From CAZFGK01 sp964518635 (lineage in GTDB: Bacteria; Zixibacteria; MSB-5A5; GN15; FEB-12): 64,000 bases of DNA. Below are positions 16,671-25,864 of the stretch, one piece after another. The stretch is from positions 1-64,000 of the forward strand of contig CAZFGK010000006.1 in NCBI GenBank assembly GCA_964518635.1, in the 5' to 3' direction. Within the stretch, counting starts at the first letter, position 1. Every line of letters starts with the position of its first letter. The translations under genes were made by a program, and so were the position numbers. The notes under the pieces were generated by a model that was not told the DNA's origin, searched no databases, and worked only from the letters and a program-made list of their open reading frames with translations.

Positions 16671-17603
16671 CTACGCAATCACTTTATCAATCGCAGCAAT
16701 TTGATCCGCGTTCAGTGTTACACCAACAGCCGAGAGATTTTGTTCAAGCTGGGAAAGGGATGTCGCTCCGACAATTGCGCAGCTGATCTCTGGGCGACGA
16801 AGAATCCATGCGAGGGCAAGCTGTGGCAAAGTGATGCCGGATTCTTTCGCGATATTGGCAAGTGCAGCGACTTTCGCCAGATTCTCAGTTGTCATATCCT
16901 TGTCCAGAAAATGTGTCTTTGATCCTCGTGAATCGGCTGGTTTTCCGCTCGAATACTTTCCAGTCAGTAATCCCTGCGCCAGTGGCGACCAGACCGTCAG
17001 TCCGATCCCATGCTTTGCGCAGGTGGGCATGATCTCCGGTTCAATATGGCGATCAAGCAGATTGTATCGTGGCTGTTCAACCGTCGGAAGATAGTATTTT
17101 CCTTCACGACAGATCGCGACTGCGTCATTGAGCTGATCTGCCTCCCAGACCGATGTCCCCCAATAGAGAATTTTTCCCTGATGGACGAGGTCATCCATTG
17201 CCCGAACGGTTTCATCGACCGGCGTATTTGGATCAAAACGATGACAGTAGTAGATATCGAGATAGTCAGTACCCAATCGTTTGAGTGAGCCGTGAATCGA
17301 CTCCATGATATGCTTCCGGCTCAGCCCTTTGTCATTTGGATTATCCGACATCGGCCAGAAGACCTTGCTTGAGATCACTAAATCAGAACGGCGATATCCC
17401 TTGATAGCCGCGCCGGTGACAGTCTCAGCGTTCCCCTTCGCATAGACATCGGAGAGATCGATGAAATTCACTCCACGCTCAATCGCAGCAACGATGATCG
17501 CGATTGAGTTGTTGTCTTTGAGTGATCCGCCGGTAGTCAACCAGCCGCCGAGGGAAATTTCAGAGATGAGCAGTCCGGATCTGCCGACGTTTCTATAATT
17601 CAT
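16671..17603 (-). CDS. Aldo/keto reductase
   Basis: 310 residues, complete (alpha/beta)8 aldo/keto reductase of the Kv-beta-like group (AKR6/YghZ/YajO-like). Seen: MNYRNVGRSGLLISEISLGG at the start, catalytic Asp49 and Tyr54 in FIDLSDVYAKG, the catalytic Lys in LVISSKVFW, His in DIYYCHRFDP, and the NADPH-binding end segment AIVGATSLSQLEQNL. It would reduce aldehydes or ketones with NADPH in the cytoplasm; the substrate is unknown. AGGA lies right before the ATG. The gene is followed by the DinB gene with about 75 bases between, so the two may share a transcript. Confidence 0.92.
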   Translation of the reverse strand: MNYRNVGRSGLLISEISLGGWLTTGGSLKDNNSIAIIVAAIERGVNFIDLSDVYAKGNAETVTGAAIKGYRRSDLVISSKVFWPMSDNPNDKGLSRKHIMESIHGSLKRLGTDYLDIYYCHRFDPNTPVDETVRAMDDLVHQGKILYWGTSVWEADQLNDAVAICREGKYYLPTVEQPRYNLLDRHIEPEIMPTCAKHGIGLTVWSPLAQGLLTGKYSSGKPADSRGSKTHFLDKDMTTENLAKVAALANIAKESGITLPQLALAWILRRPEISCAIVGATSLSQLEQNLSAVGVTLNADQIAAIDKVIA

Positions 17604-17640
17604 TCCTGTCTGCTTTCAATTTGCATGGAGTAGTGAGTTC

Positions 17641-18567
17641 TCAATGCTTCTTGTTGAGTTCAGCGAGTCGTTTTTCGAGGTCTTCAATCAAGTTCGGTGA
17701 ATGTTCCCGAAACCCGGCCTTGTCATAGTGAGTGACTGCCAGTTGCAGATACTCTCTGGCATGCTCAATCTCTTTCTCCATGAGTGCAACCAGGCCAAGC
17801 TCTTCGCTCACTTGCGCAATCAAGGCACTCTCACCCAATCGCTCAGACCAGGCGAGTATCGGTCGCAGCCATCGGTTGGCATCTGTGCCTCGCCCTGCTG
17901 CGCGGTAGGACATGCCGACATAGAGATCGGCGAAGAGTTTCTCCCGTTCACTTCCGTACCGCCAGTGCATGTCGCGCGCTTGCAGATAGTAGCCAAGGGC
18001 GGATTCATATTTTTCGGCATCGTAGTAGGTGGCGGCGAGGTTGTTGAGAAGCGGCCCCATGAGACGGTGATCTTCAGTGTGCTCCAGGAGCCGCACTCCA
18101 GCTAAGAACCATTTGATCTGCTCTTCGAAATCGACCGAGAGAATCCCGAGCATGTTGGCGGCATCGGATGCCCGTCCAAAGAGCTGCTGCTCCTGACAAT
18201 ATTCGAGCATATCACGAAATGTCTGGGATGCCTCCTCCCGTTTCTGATCTTTCCATTCAAAACGACCTCGAACGGAGAGAAAACGGCTGTAGGCATGGGG
18301 ATCACTCGAAGGGGAAATTTTGGCCGCCGCGTCGAGATATGGGCGTCCCTCCTCGATTTTCCCCAAACTGATGTAATTACGGGCAATCTGAGCGGTGGCT
18401 TCCGCCTCGGTTGAGCGATTGAACTCCTGACGAGCAACCTGAGCGACCTTTTCGTACATCGGGAGTGATTCCCGATAGTCCTTACCGTGATAGCGCCGGT
18501 CGGCCTCGGCGAGAATCTCGGCGGCAGAGAGGGGAGACTGAGGTGGTGTAGATTCCGGGTCCCGCAT
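17641..18567 (-). CDS. TPR-repeat protein
   Basis: 308 residues from the chosen start. The whole chain is alpha-helical TPR-like repeats (AAEILAEADRRYHGKDYRES, PLLNNLAATYYDAEKYESAL, LFADLYVGMSYRAAGRGTDA, EELGLVALMEKEIEHAREYL). No signal peptide or catalytic domain is seen, so it is probably a cytoplasmic scaffold. The open frame runs to 18687, but the extra 40 residues are proline/serine-rich translation of a purine-rich tandem repeat at 18600-18640, so the inner ATG at 18567 (MRDPESTPPQ) is preferred; no good ribosome-binding site supports either. It starts 37 bases before the aldo/keto reductase on the same strand. Confidence 0.75.
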   Translation of the reverse strand: MRDPESTPPQSPLSAAEILAEADRRYHGKDYRESLPMYEKVAQVARQEFNRSTEAEATAQIARNYISLGKIEEGRPYLDAAAKISPSSDPHAYSRFLSVRGRFEWKDQKREEASQTFRDMLEYCQEQQLFGRASDAANMLGILSVDFEEQIKWFLAGVRLLEHTEDHRLMGPLLNNLAATYYDAEKYESALGYYLQARDMHWRYGSEREKLFADLYVGMSYRAAGRGTDANRWLRPILAWSERLGESALIAQVSEELGLVALMEKEIEHAREYLQLAVTHYDKAGFREHSPNLIEDLEKRLAELNKKH

Positions 18568-18599
18568 GAAGGTCAAAAGGATACAGGGGGAATCAGGGA

Positions 18600-18640
18600 A
18601 GGGCAAGCGAGGAAGGGCAAGCGAGGAGGGGCAAGGGGGA
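18600..18640. repeat. Short purine-rich tandem repeat
   Basis: Two exact copies of the 14-base unit AGGGCAAGCGAGGA (18600-18613, 18614-18627) and a degenerate third copy (GGGGCAAGGGGGA). It lies just upstream of the TPR gene start. Confidence 0.8.
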
Positions 18641-18805
18641 GCCGTTCTTGAGAATCGAATGAAATGGGATTCGAGTCGTTGCCTCATTCCTCCCCCCCCT
18701 CTATATTCGCCCCTTCCTGATGGGCAGAATCTGGAAAGTAGTTGATCTCCCCACCCTATTCAGGAGTATGAATCACGTGACAAAACTGGAGCACAGGAGC
18801 GCACT

Positions 18806-19783
18806 TTGAGCGATACACGTACTGCCCTTATTACCGGGATCACTGGCCAGGATGGGTCCTATTTAGCCGAATTTCTGTTATCCAAGGGGTATCATGTTGT
18901 TGGCGTGGTTCGGCGATCATCCACCGAGTCCTTCGAACGAATCAACCATATCAAAGACAAACTCACCCTGACTCAGGCCGATCTGCTGGATCAGATGTCG
19001 ATTATCAATTGCCTGCGTGAGCATAAGCCGCAGGAGCTCTACAATCTCGCGGCACAATCCTTTGTACCGACCAGCTGGAATCAGCCAGTGCTGACCGGGG
19101 AATTCGATGCCCTCGGTGTGACCAAAGTCCTCGAAGCCGTTCGTTTCGTTGATCCGAAGATTCGTTTTTATCAGGCGTCTTCATCCGAAATGTTTGGCAA
19201 GGTGCAGGAAGTACCGCAGTCAGAAAAAACTCCGTTCTATCCGCGATCTCCGTATGGTGTCGCAAAGGTCTACGGTCACTTTATTACGGTGAACTATCGG
19301 GAGAGCTTCGGTCTGCATGCTTCCTCCGGCATTCTTTTCAATCATGAATCCCCTCGCCGCGGGCTTGAATTTGTCACTCGCAAGATCACAGATGGTGTCG
19401 CACGTATCAAACTCGGTCTGGCTGATCAGCTTGCGCTCGGCAATCTGGATGCAAAACGGGACTGGGGATTCGCCGGCGATTATGTCCGCGCGATGTGGCT
19501 GATGCTTCAGCAGCCGGAGCCGGGGGATTATGTCATTGCGACTGGTCTTACTCACTCGGTGCGTGACTTCGTCGAAATTGCATTCAAGCATGCCGGACTC
19601 GACTGGCATAAATATGTGGTCATCGATCAGCGATATGTTCGTCCGGCGGAAGTCGATCTTTTGCTTGGAGATCCGAACCTTGCGAAAACAAAGCTTCACT
19701 GGACTCCGGAAGTGACTTTTCAGCAATTGGTCCACATGATGGTCGACGCGGATGTCGCACGCCTCATGAAAGCACGACAGTAG
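18806..19783 (+). CDS. gmd: GDP-mannose 4,6-dehydratase
   Basis: 325 residues, full length for Gmd. Converts GDP-D-mannose to GDP-4-keto-6-deoxy-D-mannose using bound NADP. Seen: ALITGITGQDGSYLAEFLL (residues 7-25), VVGVVRRSSTESFERI, the catalytic Ser-Glu pair in FYQASSSEMFGKV, Tyr150-x-x-x-Lys154 in SPYGVAK, and NHESPRRGLEFVTRKI, all diagnostic for the family. Start is TTG at 18806 with AGGAG 6 bases upstream; no ATG suits. It heads a three-gene sugar operon with rmd 6 bases downstream and the UDP-sugar dehydrogenase after that. Output feeds GDP-D-rhamnose (or fucose/perosamine) synthesis for surface glycans. Confidence 0.97.
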   Translation: MSDTRTALITGITGQDGSYLAEFLLSKGYHVVGVVRRSSTESFERINHIKDKLTLTQADLLDQMSIINCLREHKPQELYNLAAQSFVPTSWNQPVLTGEFDALGVTKVLEAVRFVDPKIRFYQASSSEMFGKVQEVPQSEKTPFYPRSPYGVAKVYGHFITVNYRESFGLHASSGILFNHESPRRGLEFVTRKITDGVARIKLGLADQLALGNLDAKRDWGFAGDYVRAMWLMLQQPEPGDYVIATGLTHSVRDFVEIAFKHAGLDWHKYVVIDQRYVRPAEVDLLLGDPNLAKTKLHWTPEVTFQQLVHMMVDADVARLMKARQ

Positions 19784-19789
19784 CATTCA

Positions 19790-20815
19790 ATGCCTCGCAC
19801 AGCGACTGTTAAAAAAAATCCCTCTCGCAAGGGTGTGTCCAAACGTCTTTTTGTCACCGGTCTCGGTGGGTTTGTCGGGCACTGGCTGATTCGTGAGATG
19901 ATCGATCAGGGCTGGACAGTCGGCGGTATTGTTCACCCAAGTGAGAAGAGATTGCAAAAACGACTCGAAGCGGAAACAACTCCGGTCGATCTGCTCGATA
20001 CGAAAAAACTCTCACGAGCTATTCATGCATTTCGCCCCAGTCATGTCATTCATCTGGCAGGGCTTTCATCCGTCGGACAATCGGCAATGATGGCGCGGGA
20101 AGTCTATCGATCAAATATTGAAGGAACAATCTCGCTGCTCGAATCATTGCAGGATATCGAGATCGAGAAGTTTCTCTTTGTGTCATCCGCCGACGCCTAC
20201 GGTTTGACTGCAAAGACGAATCCGTCACTCAAAGAAAGTGACCCATTGCGCCCGGCGTCGCCGTACGGAATTTCAAAAGCAGCAGCCGAAGCTGCGGCAC
20301 TTTTTCACGGCCGTCAGTTCGGCACACCGGTCGTTGTGGTTCGCGCATTCAATCATACCGGTCCGGGGCAACGCCCGGATTTTGCGATTCCGTCCTTTGC
20401 ATCCCAACTTGCCGAGATTGAAAATGGAACAAAAGGACCGGTGATTCGTGTTGGCGATCTCTCGGCAAAGCGTGATCTCTCAGATGTTCGCGATATTGTT
20501 CGTGGCTATCGCCTGCTCTTGAGCAAGGGGTTCGCCGGTGAGGTCTATAATCTGGGGAGCGGAAAAAGTGTCTCGATGAGTTCCCTCCTGAAACAGATGA
20601 TCGGGATGGCCACCATCCGGCCGATTGTGCAACCCGATCCCGCCCGATTGAGAAAAGCAGAAATTCCGAACTTGCGGGCGAATATGCGCAAGATGACTCA
20701 GGCGACAGGCTACAAAAGCCGATATTCTCTGGCAACGACTCTGCGCGATACGCTCGACTATTGGCGTGCTCTCAGCGGATCGGGAAAAATGACAAGCAGA
20801 AACAAAAATCGCTGA
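19790..20815 (+). CDS. rmd: GDP-4-keto-6-deoxy-D-mannose reductase (Rmd-like)
   Basis: 341 residues, an extended SDR. Rossmann motif VTGLGGFVGHWL, catalytic Ser in FVSSADAYG and Tyr-x-x-x-Lys in SPYGISKAAAE. The segment VRAFNHTGPGQRPDFAIPSF is the characteristic Rmd motif, as is AKRDLSDVRDIVRGY. Rmd reduces the product of Gmd to GDP-D-rhamnose, so the two adjacent genes make a complete short pathway. A basic N-terminal extension (MPRTATVKKNPSRKGVSK) of about 18 residues is unusual. The gene starts 6 bases after gmd stop. A related 4-epimerase or fucose-type product cannot be excluded, but the FNHTGPGQ motif favours Rmd. Confidence 0.85.
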   Translation: MPRTATVKKNPSRKGVSKRLFVTGLGGFVGHWLIREMIDQGWTVGGIVHPSEKRLQKRLEAETTPVDLLDTKKLSRAIHAFRPSHVIHLAGLSSVGQSAMMAREVYRSNIEGTISLLESLQDIEIEKFLFVSSADAYGLTAKTNPSLKESDPLRPASPYGISKAAAEAAALFHGRQFGTPVVVVRAFNHTGPGQRPDFAIPSFASQLAEIENGTKGPVIRVGDLSAKRDLSDVRDIVRGYRLLLSKGFAGEVYNLGSGKSVSMSSLLKQMIGMATIRPIVQPDPARLRKAEIPNLRANMRKMTQATGYKSRYSLATTLRDTLDYWRALSGSGKMTSRNKNR

Positions 20816-20859
20816 GCCATTCAGGCGATCAGCGAACGACCATACGAAAAGGAAAGCAG

Positions 20860-22218
20860 ATGGCCACGAAGAGAACCGCGCGGAAGATTTCCAAAAGCTC
20901 CGCCTCGAAATACGATCAGCTCATTACCAAGATTAACGACCGGAAAGCACATGCCGCAGTCATCGGGCTTGGATATGTCGGCCTGCCGTTGGCGATGGCA
21001 TTGGTCGACGCCGGATTCAAAGTCACCGGCTATGATATCTCAAAACCGAAAGTGAAGCTTTTGAATAACGGGAAATCAGATATTGATGATGTCCCTGATT
21101 CAATTGTTAAGGCAGCGGTGAAATCCGGTCGCTTTGTCGCAACTGAGAATCCGAAGGGATTGCAGGGTTGCGATACGATTTCGATCTGCGTGCCGACACC
21201 CCTTTCGAAAACGAAAGATCCCGATGTCAGCTACATACTCTCGGCAGTGAATGTCGTGAAGGCAAACATGGGGAATGGTGTCCTCGTGGTTCTTGAATCG
21301 ACTACGTATCCGGGAACAACTGATGATCTTCTACTGCCGATGCTCGAAGGGCCGAAGATGAAAGTCGGAGTCGATTTCTTCCTCGCCTTCTCACCCGAAC
21401 GTGTCGATCCGGGGAATGCAAAGTTCAACACTCAAAACACACCGCGTGTCGTGGGTGGCGTGACGAAAAAATGTACCGATGTCGCCAAGTTGTTCTACGA
21501 GACAACGATTCCAAATGTCTATCCGGTCTCATCAACCAAAGCGGCCGAGATGGTCAAGCTGCTCGAGAATACATTTCGCGCGGTCAATATCGGACTGGTC
21601 AATGAAGTCGCCCTCATGTGCGAACGACTCGATATCAGCGTCTGGGAGATCATTGACGCTGCTTCAACCAAACCATTCGGTTTCATGCCGTTCTATCCCG
21701 GTCCCGGACTTGGGGGGCATTGCATTCCGATTGATCCGCATTACCTGAGCTGGAAACTGAAATCGCTGAACTATTTTGCGCGATTCATTGAACTGGCCGG
21801 AGAGATTAATTCTCACATGCCGGAATATGTCATCGAGCGTATCAGCGAAGTGATGAATCGTCGTCTGACTAAGGCGATTTCAAAGAGCAACATTCTGATT
21901 CTTGGGCTTGCCTACAAGCGCGACATTCATGATATCCGTGAATCGCCAGCTCTCGATGTCATCAAGCTTCTTGAAGACCGTGGTGCGAATGTCATCATCA
22001 ATGATCCGCACGTTGAGAGTTTTGACTGGCATGGAAAAGCGATGAAAACCACCAAGCTGACCGAAGCGGTGATCAAGAAGGCGGATCTGGTGGTGATTGT
22101 GACCGATCATACTGCGTACGACTACAAATGGATTCTCGAGCATTCGAAGCTGATCTTTGATACGCGAAACGCGACCAAGAAAATGGTCAAGCATCGCGAA
22201 AAGATCGAACGCCTCTAA
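20860..22218 (+). CDS. UDP-N-acetylglucosamine/UDP-hexose 6-dehydrogenase family protein
   Basis: 452 residues. Nucleotide-sugar dehydrogenase of the WbpA/TviB group, which oxidises the C6 hydroxyl of UDP-GlcNAc-type sugars to a carboxylate with two NAD. Seen: N-terminal Rossmann AVIGLGYVGLPLAMALVDAG (~33-52), CVPTPLSKTKDPD, LESTTYPGTT, FSPERVDPGN, catalytic Lys in EMVKLLENTFRAVNI, and the nucleophile Cys288 in GLGGHCIPIDPHYLSWK. The C-terminal UDP-binding domain contains LGLAYKRDIHDIRESPAL. Start ATG at 20860 with AAAGGAAAG upstream; the open frame begins earlier (20761) but overlaps rmd out of frame. N-terminal ~28 residues are basic. Last gene of the sugar operon; a terminator follows. Confidence 0.93.
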   Translation: MATKRTARKISKSSASKYDQLITKINDRKAHAAVIGLGYVGLPLAMALVDAGFKVTGYDISKPKVKLLNNGKSDIDDVPDSIVKAAVKSGRFVATENPKGLQGCDTISICVPTPLSKTKDPDVSYILSAVNVVKANMGNGVLVVLESTTYPGTTDDLLLPMLEGPKMKVGVDFFLAFSPERVDPGNAKFNTQNTPRVVGGVTKKCTDVAKLFYETTIPNVYPVSSTKAAEMVKLLENTFRAVNIGLVNEVALMCERLDISVWEIIDAASTKPFGFMPFYPGPGLGGHCIPIDPHYLSWKLKSLNYFARFIELAGEINSHMPEYVIERISEVMNRRLTKAISKSNILILGLAYKRDIHDIRESPALDVIKLLEDRGANVIINDPHVESFDWHGKAMKTTKLTEAVIKKADLVVIVTDHTAYDYKWILEHSKLIFDTRNATKKMVKHREKIERL

Positions 22219-22261
22219 TCGACTCGAATCAAGTTTCTATCGAAAGTTCTGGACTATTGAA

Positions 22262-22298
22262 GCAGCCCCTCAGATAACTGAGGGGCTGTTTTCATTTT
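22262..22298 (+). terminator. Terminator of the gmd-rmd-dehydrogenase operon
   Basis: Perfect 10-base stem CAGCCCCTCA/TGAGGGGCTG with a 6-base loop, then TTTTCATTTT. It starts 44 bases after the dehydrogenase stop. Confidence 0.9.
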
Positions 22299-22398
22299 GA
22301 AACAGGTCAATATCATCCTGCACAGAATTCACTACGCAGATCGCTTTTCATCTCCAATCTCATGCTTCTTTCCCCGCTGATGTCGATATCGATAGGGT

Positions 22399-24378
22399 AT
22401 GGCTCCCAACGACAGAAAAAGAGAACATCTCGCTGCGATACTTCGCGACCTTCTGAAAGTCACGAAAGTGGTATCCCTCTATCCGGAGGAGAATCCGCTT
22501 CCGCAAATGCTCAAGAGAAGTTTCGCGGAGCGATTGGTCGATCTGGTCGGAGATTACGGAGAGCTTGCCTTCACCATCGAACGGGATCGACTCCTCTTTG
22601 ACGCTGAGCCAATTTTTACTGACAAGTCAAAGGAAGAAGCCCTCGCCGGTCTCTTTTTCTCTTCAGGTCTGACTCGGATCACGTTTACCAGCTCCCTCAC
22701 GTTTGAAGAGATTCAGAAATTTCTCAGTCAGATCAAAATCTATCTCAATCGTGGTGAACAATCCGGCGATCTTGCCTCACTCTTGTGGGAAGCTCAGTTC
22801 ACTGGCATCAGTTTTGAAATAGTAGAAGACCTTTCTCTTGGCACGTACGACGGGGACATCAATGCTCATGCCGCCAGATTTGGTGTTCGTATCAACGGTC
22901 ATCGTGCGGCTACTGACGAGCAGCTCTATTCGACGATGTTTGGAGCGAGAGACCTGAGTGATTCTGGAGGTACGTCAAGCGGTGAAAGTGGTTCAGTACG
23001 AGACTACGGAACTGACAGCGATGGATATGTCGCACTTGGGCTGACTGAGCGGTCCGCACGACAAGTCGAAAAGACCGGGGACTCAACCGATCCGAATCTG
23101 CCTGAGTATGCCACGATCGAAGAAGGATCGCTGATCGATCTTCCTGCAGACATGCTAGCCGGAGAAGATGAAATCGACACCAGCGAAGTTCGTGCTGCTT
23201 TCAAAGCGATGGGGCTCGATCAGATGCCATCAACGGTCAGTCGTCCGGCACCAAATATGAAGCTGGTCCTGAATACCGAGTGGCAGGTATCAGGAGAGGA
23301 TGAAGAGCGCATTCGGACGATTCTCTCTTCTGATGCTACATTCGATCAATACGAGTCGACCGTTGAGTTGGTGAAAGAGATGCTCCTGCAGGAATCACAG
23401 ATGCAGGATTTCTACGAAGTAGTCGACATCGCCGATAAGGTCATCGGTGAGCTTATCTCCGCTGGTCAATTCAGCAACGCGGCGAATTTACTCCGCTACT
23501 TGTATGACCTGGAAGCGCGTATCCGCCCGCAGCGACCGCTCTGGTCGGAGAAACTGAAAGAGACTTGCAACAAACAGGCCGGACTCGATCGTCTTCGAGC
23601 AGTCGCCGATGCCGCTAACAAGAATCAGGAAATTCCATCTGCTGAGCTTCGTCGATATCTCGATCTTGCCTGCTCACAAAAATTCATGTTTCTGATTGAA
23701 CTCGTCGGGCGACTGCATCACCAACAGCATGCACAGTCGGTCAGCGACTTATTGGTTCTTCGAGGTCGTGAAAACATTCATATCGTCGCAAAAGGGCTTC
23801 GAAGTGAGAATGCCGAATCGGTCTGTGAATCGATCAGCATTCTCGGTCGGATCGGTGACGCATCAATGTTTGGTCAACTGGAACCGATCAAGCAACATCC
23901 GCAGGCCAAAGTTCGACGTGAGATAATCAGATGGGTCGCAACCACGAAGGACGTGCGTGCGCTTCCCGTTCTTGCTGAATATATCTTCGATACCGATCTG
24001 ACCATCTGTCAGGCCGCATTGAGTGCATTGCTTGAGAGATCGGAAAGTATCATCGGAACGCTGGAGCTTCTCTTTGCTGATCCGCGAATCGAATCACTTC
24101 CGCCAAGTGTTCATCAGGAGTTGCTGAACGCCTACGCCCAGCGCGGTGGAGAGCTTGCGGTGCAGTATTTGCAGGGACTCGCGCAACAGGGCGGTCTTCT
24201 CACTGATGCCAGGACAGAACGACAGCGCGAGGCCGCATTCGACGCACTCGCCTACTCCGATACTGATGAGGCGGAACGACTCCTTTTGAAATTCATGAAG
24301 AGCTGGAGACCACGATTGCGTGAACTGGCGACAAGAACGATCCATCGACGACGCGAGGTACTTTATGGCCGCAAATAA
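22399..24378 (+). CDS. Large helical (HEAT-like) protein paired with HD-GYP protein
   Basis: 659 residues, no named family recognised with certainty. Residues 1-150 resemble a segment also found before HD-GYP domains (LLKVTKVVSLYPEENPLPQM, FTIERDRLLFDAEPIF, LFFSSGLTRITFTSSLTFEE). The middle (~180-270) is low-complexity, acidic and serine-rich. Residues ~420-655 are helical repeats of HEAT type (ISILGRIGDASMFGQLEPIK, VRREIIRWVATTKDVRALPV, AALSALLERSESIIGTL). No membrane helix or catalytic motif is seen. It overlaps the HD-GYP gene by 14 bases, so they are co-translated, and the shared N-terminal motif suggests that both bind one partner. A scaffold or adaptor role is inference. Confidence 0.75.
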   Translation: MAPNDRKREHLAAILRDLLKVTKVVSLYPEENPLPQMLKRSFAERLVDLVGDYGELAFTIERDRLLFDAEPIFTDKSKEEALAGLFFSSGLTRITFTSSLTFEEIQKFLSQIKIYLNRGEQSGDLASLLWEAQFTGISFEIVEDLSLGTYDGDINAHAARFGVRINGHRAATDEQLYSTMFGARDLSDSGGTSSGESGSVRDYGTDSDGYVALGLTERSARQVEKTGDSTDPNLPEYATIEEGSLIDLPADMLAGEDEIDTSEVRAAFKAMGLDQMPSTVSRPAPNMKLVLNTEWQVSGEDEERIRTILSSDATFDQYESTVELVKEMLLQESQMQDFYEVVDIADKVIGELISAGQFSNAANLLRYLYDLEARIRPQRPLWSEKLKETCNKQAGLDRLRAVADAANKNQEIPSAELRRYLDLACSQKFMFLIELVGRLHHQQHAQSVSDLLVLRGRENIHIVAKGLRSENAESVCESISILGRIGDASMFGQLEPIKQHPQAKVRREIIRWVATTKDVRALPVLAEYIFDTDLTICQAALSALLERSESIIGTLELLFADPRIESLPPSVHQELLNAYAQRGGELAVQYLQGLAQQGGLLTDARTERQREAAFDALAYSDTDEAERLLLKFMKSWRPRLRELATRTIHRRREVLYGRK

Positions 24379-25864
24379 TCTGACCACTACCTCGCAGCCA
24401 TTCGCAAATAGTCCCCTCGCGAGCCGCGAAGAAGAACTCCTGTTCATCAGTTTCTTCGCACTGTGTCGTACGGCAAAGATGGTAGATGCCACGAATCAGA
24501 CATTTACCCGGAAGTTAGTTCAGTTTCGGCGTCAACTCAGCGATCACGGTGCGCACAGATTCATCATCAAGACGATTCATGACCGCTACTTTCTTGATGG
24601 ACATATGGTCACCAGTGAAGGGGATTCTTTTACCACGGCAGCGAGTATCATCGCGATGTGGAAAAGCTATGGCATCGGTGGGGTTGAATTCGATTCCGGA
24701 GTAAGTGATCAGGATCTCACTGATTGCATCTACTTACTTTCAAAGCCAAAAGCAGATGGCGTCATCGATCAGCTGCTTCTCAAGCAGTTAACAGAGTTTC
24801 GTCATTCCGAAATACATCTCCTTTCTCTGCAAGAGATCGGCATCGCTGGCGGCAATGGACTGAGCAGTGCGGAAGAGCTCGCTCATAGAGAACAGGCAGC
24901 GCAAAATGCCCAAATGCGCAAGCAACTTCGCGTGGAGGCCCGTCAGTCATTCTTTCAGGCGGTCGATACCGTGCAGGAAGTCGTCGTCGCGGCCCATCAG
25001 GACAACCAGATCAATATGGCAAAGACCAAGCGAGTAGTGCATTCACTCATCGATCATATTTTACGAGATGAATCATCCTTACTTGAATTGGCGGCTATTC
25101 GGAATTTTGATGACTACACCTATGCTCACTCAGTCAATGTCTGCATCTATTCGCTGACCCTCGGTGTCCGTCTGCAGCTCGATCGCGTTCGTCTGTCGCA
25201 ACTCGGCTTTTCGGCACTCTTCCATGACATCGGAAAAGTTAAGCTGCCGACCGATCTGATTCGCAAGCCGGATGCGTATGATGAAGATGACTGGATACAG
25301 ATGCAGCGTCATTCCCATCTCGGTGCTAAAACGATACTTCGAAATCTGAAGCTCGATGTCCACACCGCGCGAGCGGCGCGCGTTGCGATGGAACATCATA
25401 TTCATACTGACTTTACCGGCTATCCGTCGTTGCGCTACCAGAAACGTCCACTTGATCTGTTCAGCCGGATTGTGAGTGTAGCGGATACATTTGATGCCCT
25501 GACCTCCGGTCGCATTTATATTCGAAAAGGGCAACCCGCAGATCAGGTGCTGAAGAAGATGCGCTTCCAAATGACGATCAAATTCGATCCGTTCCTTTTG
25601 AAAATGTTCGGTGATATTATAGGAATCTTTCCGGCAGGGTCGCTGGTACTTCTCAATTCAGAAGAGATTGCCTTGGTCGTCACGAATAGTGAAACCGACA
25701 AGAGTCGGCCGTATGTGAAGATCGTCGCCAATCGTGAGGGTTTCCTGTCCGAGCCGGAGTGGGCGGATTTGTCTCTCCCCGAACAGGAACACCGCAAGAT
25801 CATTCGTCAGATTGATCCGGAAAAATACGGACTCGATCTGAATCTCTTTATTCTCGGCGACTAA
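24365..25864 (+). CDS. HD-GYP domain phosphohydrolase (variant motif)
   Basis: 499 residues. The N-terminal ~250 residues resemble the start of the preceding HEAT-like protein. The C-terminal HD-GYP domain has NFDDYTYAHSVNVCIYSL, His287-Asp288 in LFHDIGKVKLP, a later QRHSHLGAKTIL, a HH pair in AMEHHIHTDFTGYPSLRY and SRIVSVADTFDALTSGR. In canonical c-di-GMP phosphodiesterases the last His is followed by Glu and the loop reads DGxGYP; here it is HHIHTDFTGYP, so the Glu and the first Gly differ. Metal-binding His/Asp residues are otherwise present. It may hydrolyse c-di-GMP or act as a sensor. ATG at 24365 has GAGGT 6 bases upstream; 4-base stop overlap with the convergent DUF5683 gene. Confidence 0.88.
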   Translation: MAANNLTTTSQPFANSPLASREEELLFISFFALCRTAKMVDATNQTFTRKLVQFRRQLSDHGAHRFIIKTIHDRYFLDGHMVTSEGDSFTTAASIIAMWKSYGIGGVEFDSGVSDQDLTDCIYLLSKPKADGVIDQLLLKQLTEFRHSEIHLLSLQEIGIAGGNGLSSAEELAHREQAAQNAQMRKQLRVEARQSFFQAVDTVQEVVVAAHQDNQINMAKTKRVVHSLIDHILRDESSLLELAAIRNFDDYTYAHSVNVCIYSLTLGVRLQLDRVRLSQLGFSALFHDIGKVKLPTDLIRKPDAYDEDDWIQMQRHSHLGAKTILRNLKLDVHTARAARVAMEHHIHTDFTGYPSLRYQKRPLDLFSRIVSVADTFDALTSGRIYIRKGQPADQVLKKMRFQMTIKFDPFLLKMFGDIIGIFPAGSLVLLNSEEIALVVTNSETDKSRPYVKIVANREGFLSEPEWADLSLPEQEHRKIIRQIDPEKYGLDLNLFILGD

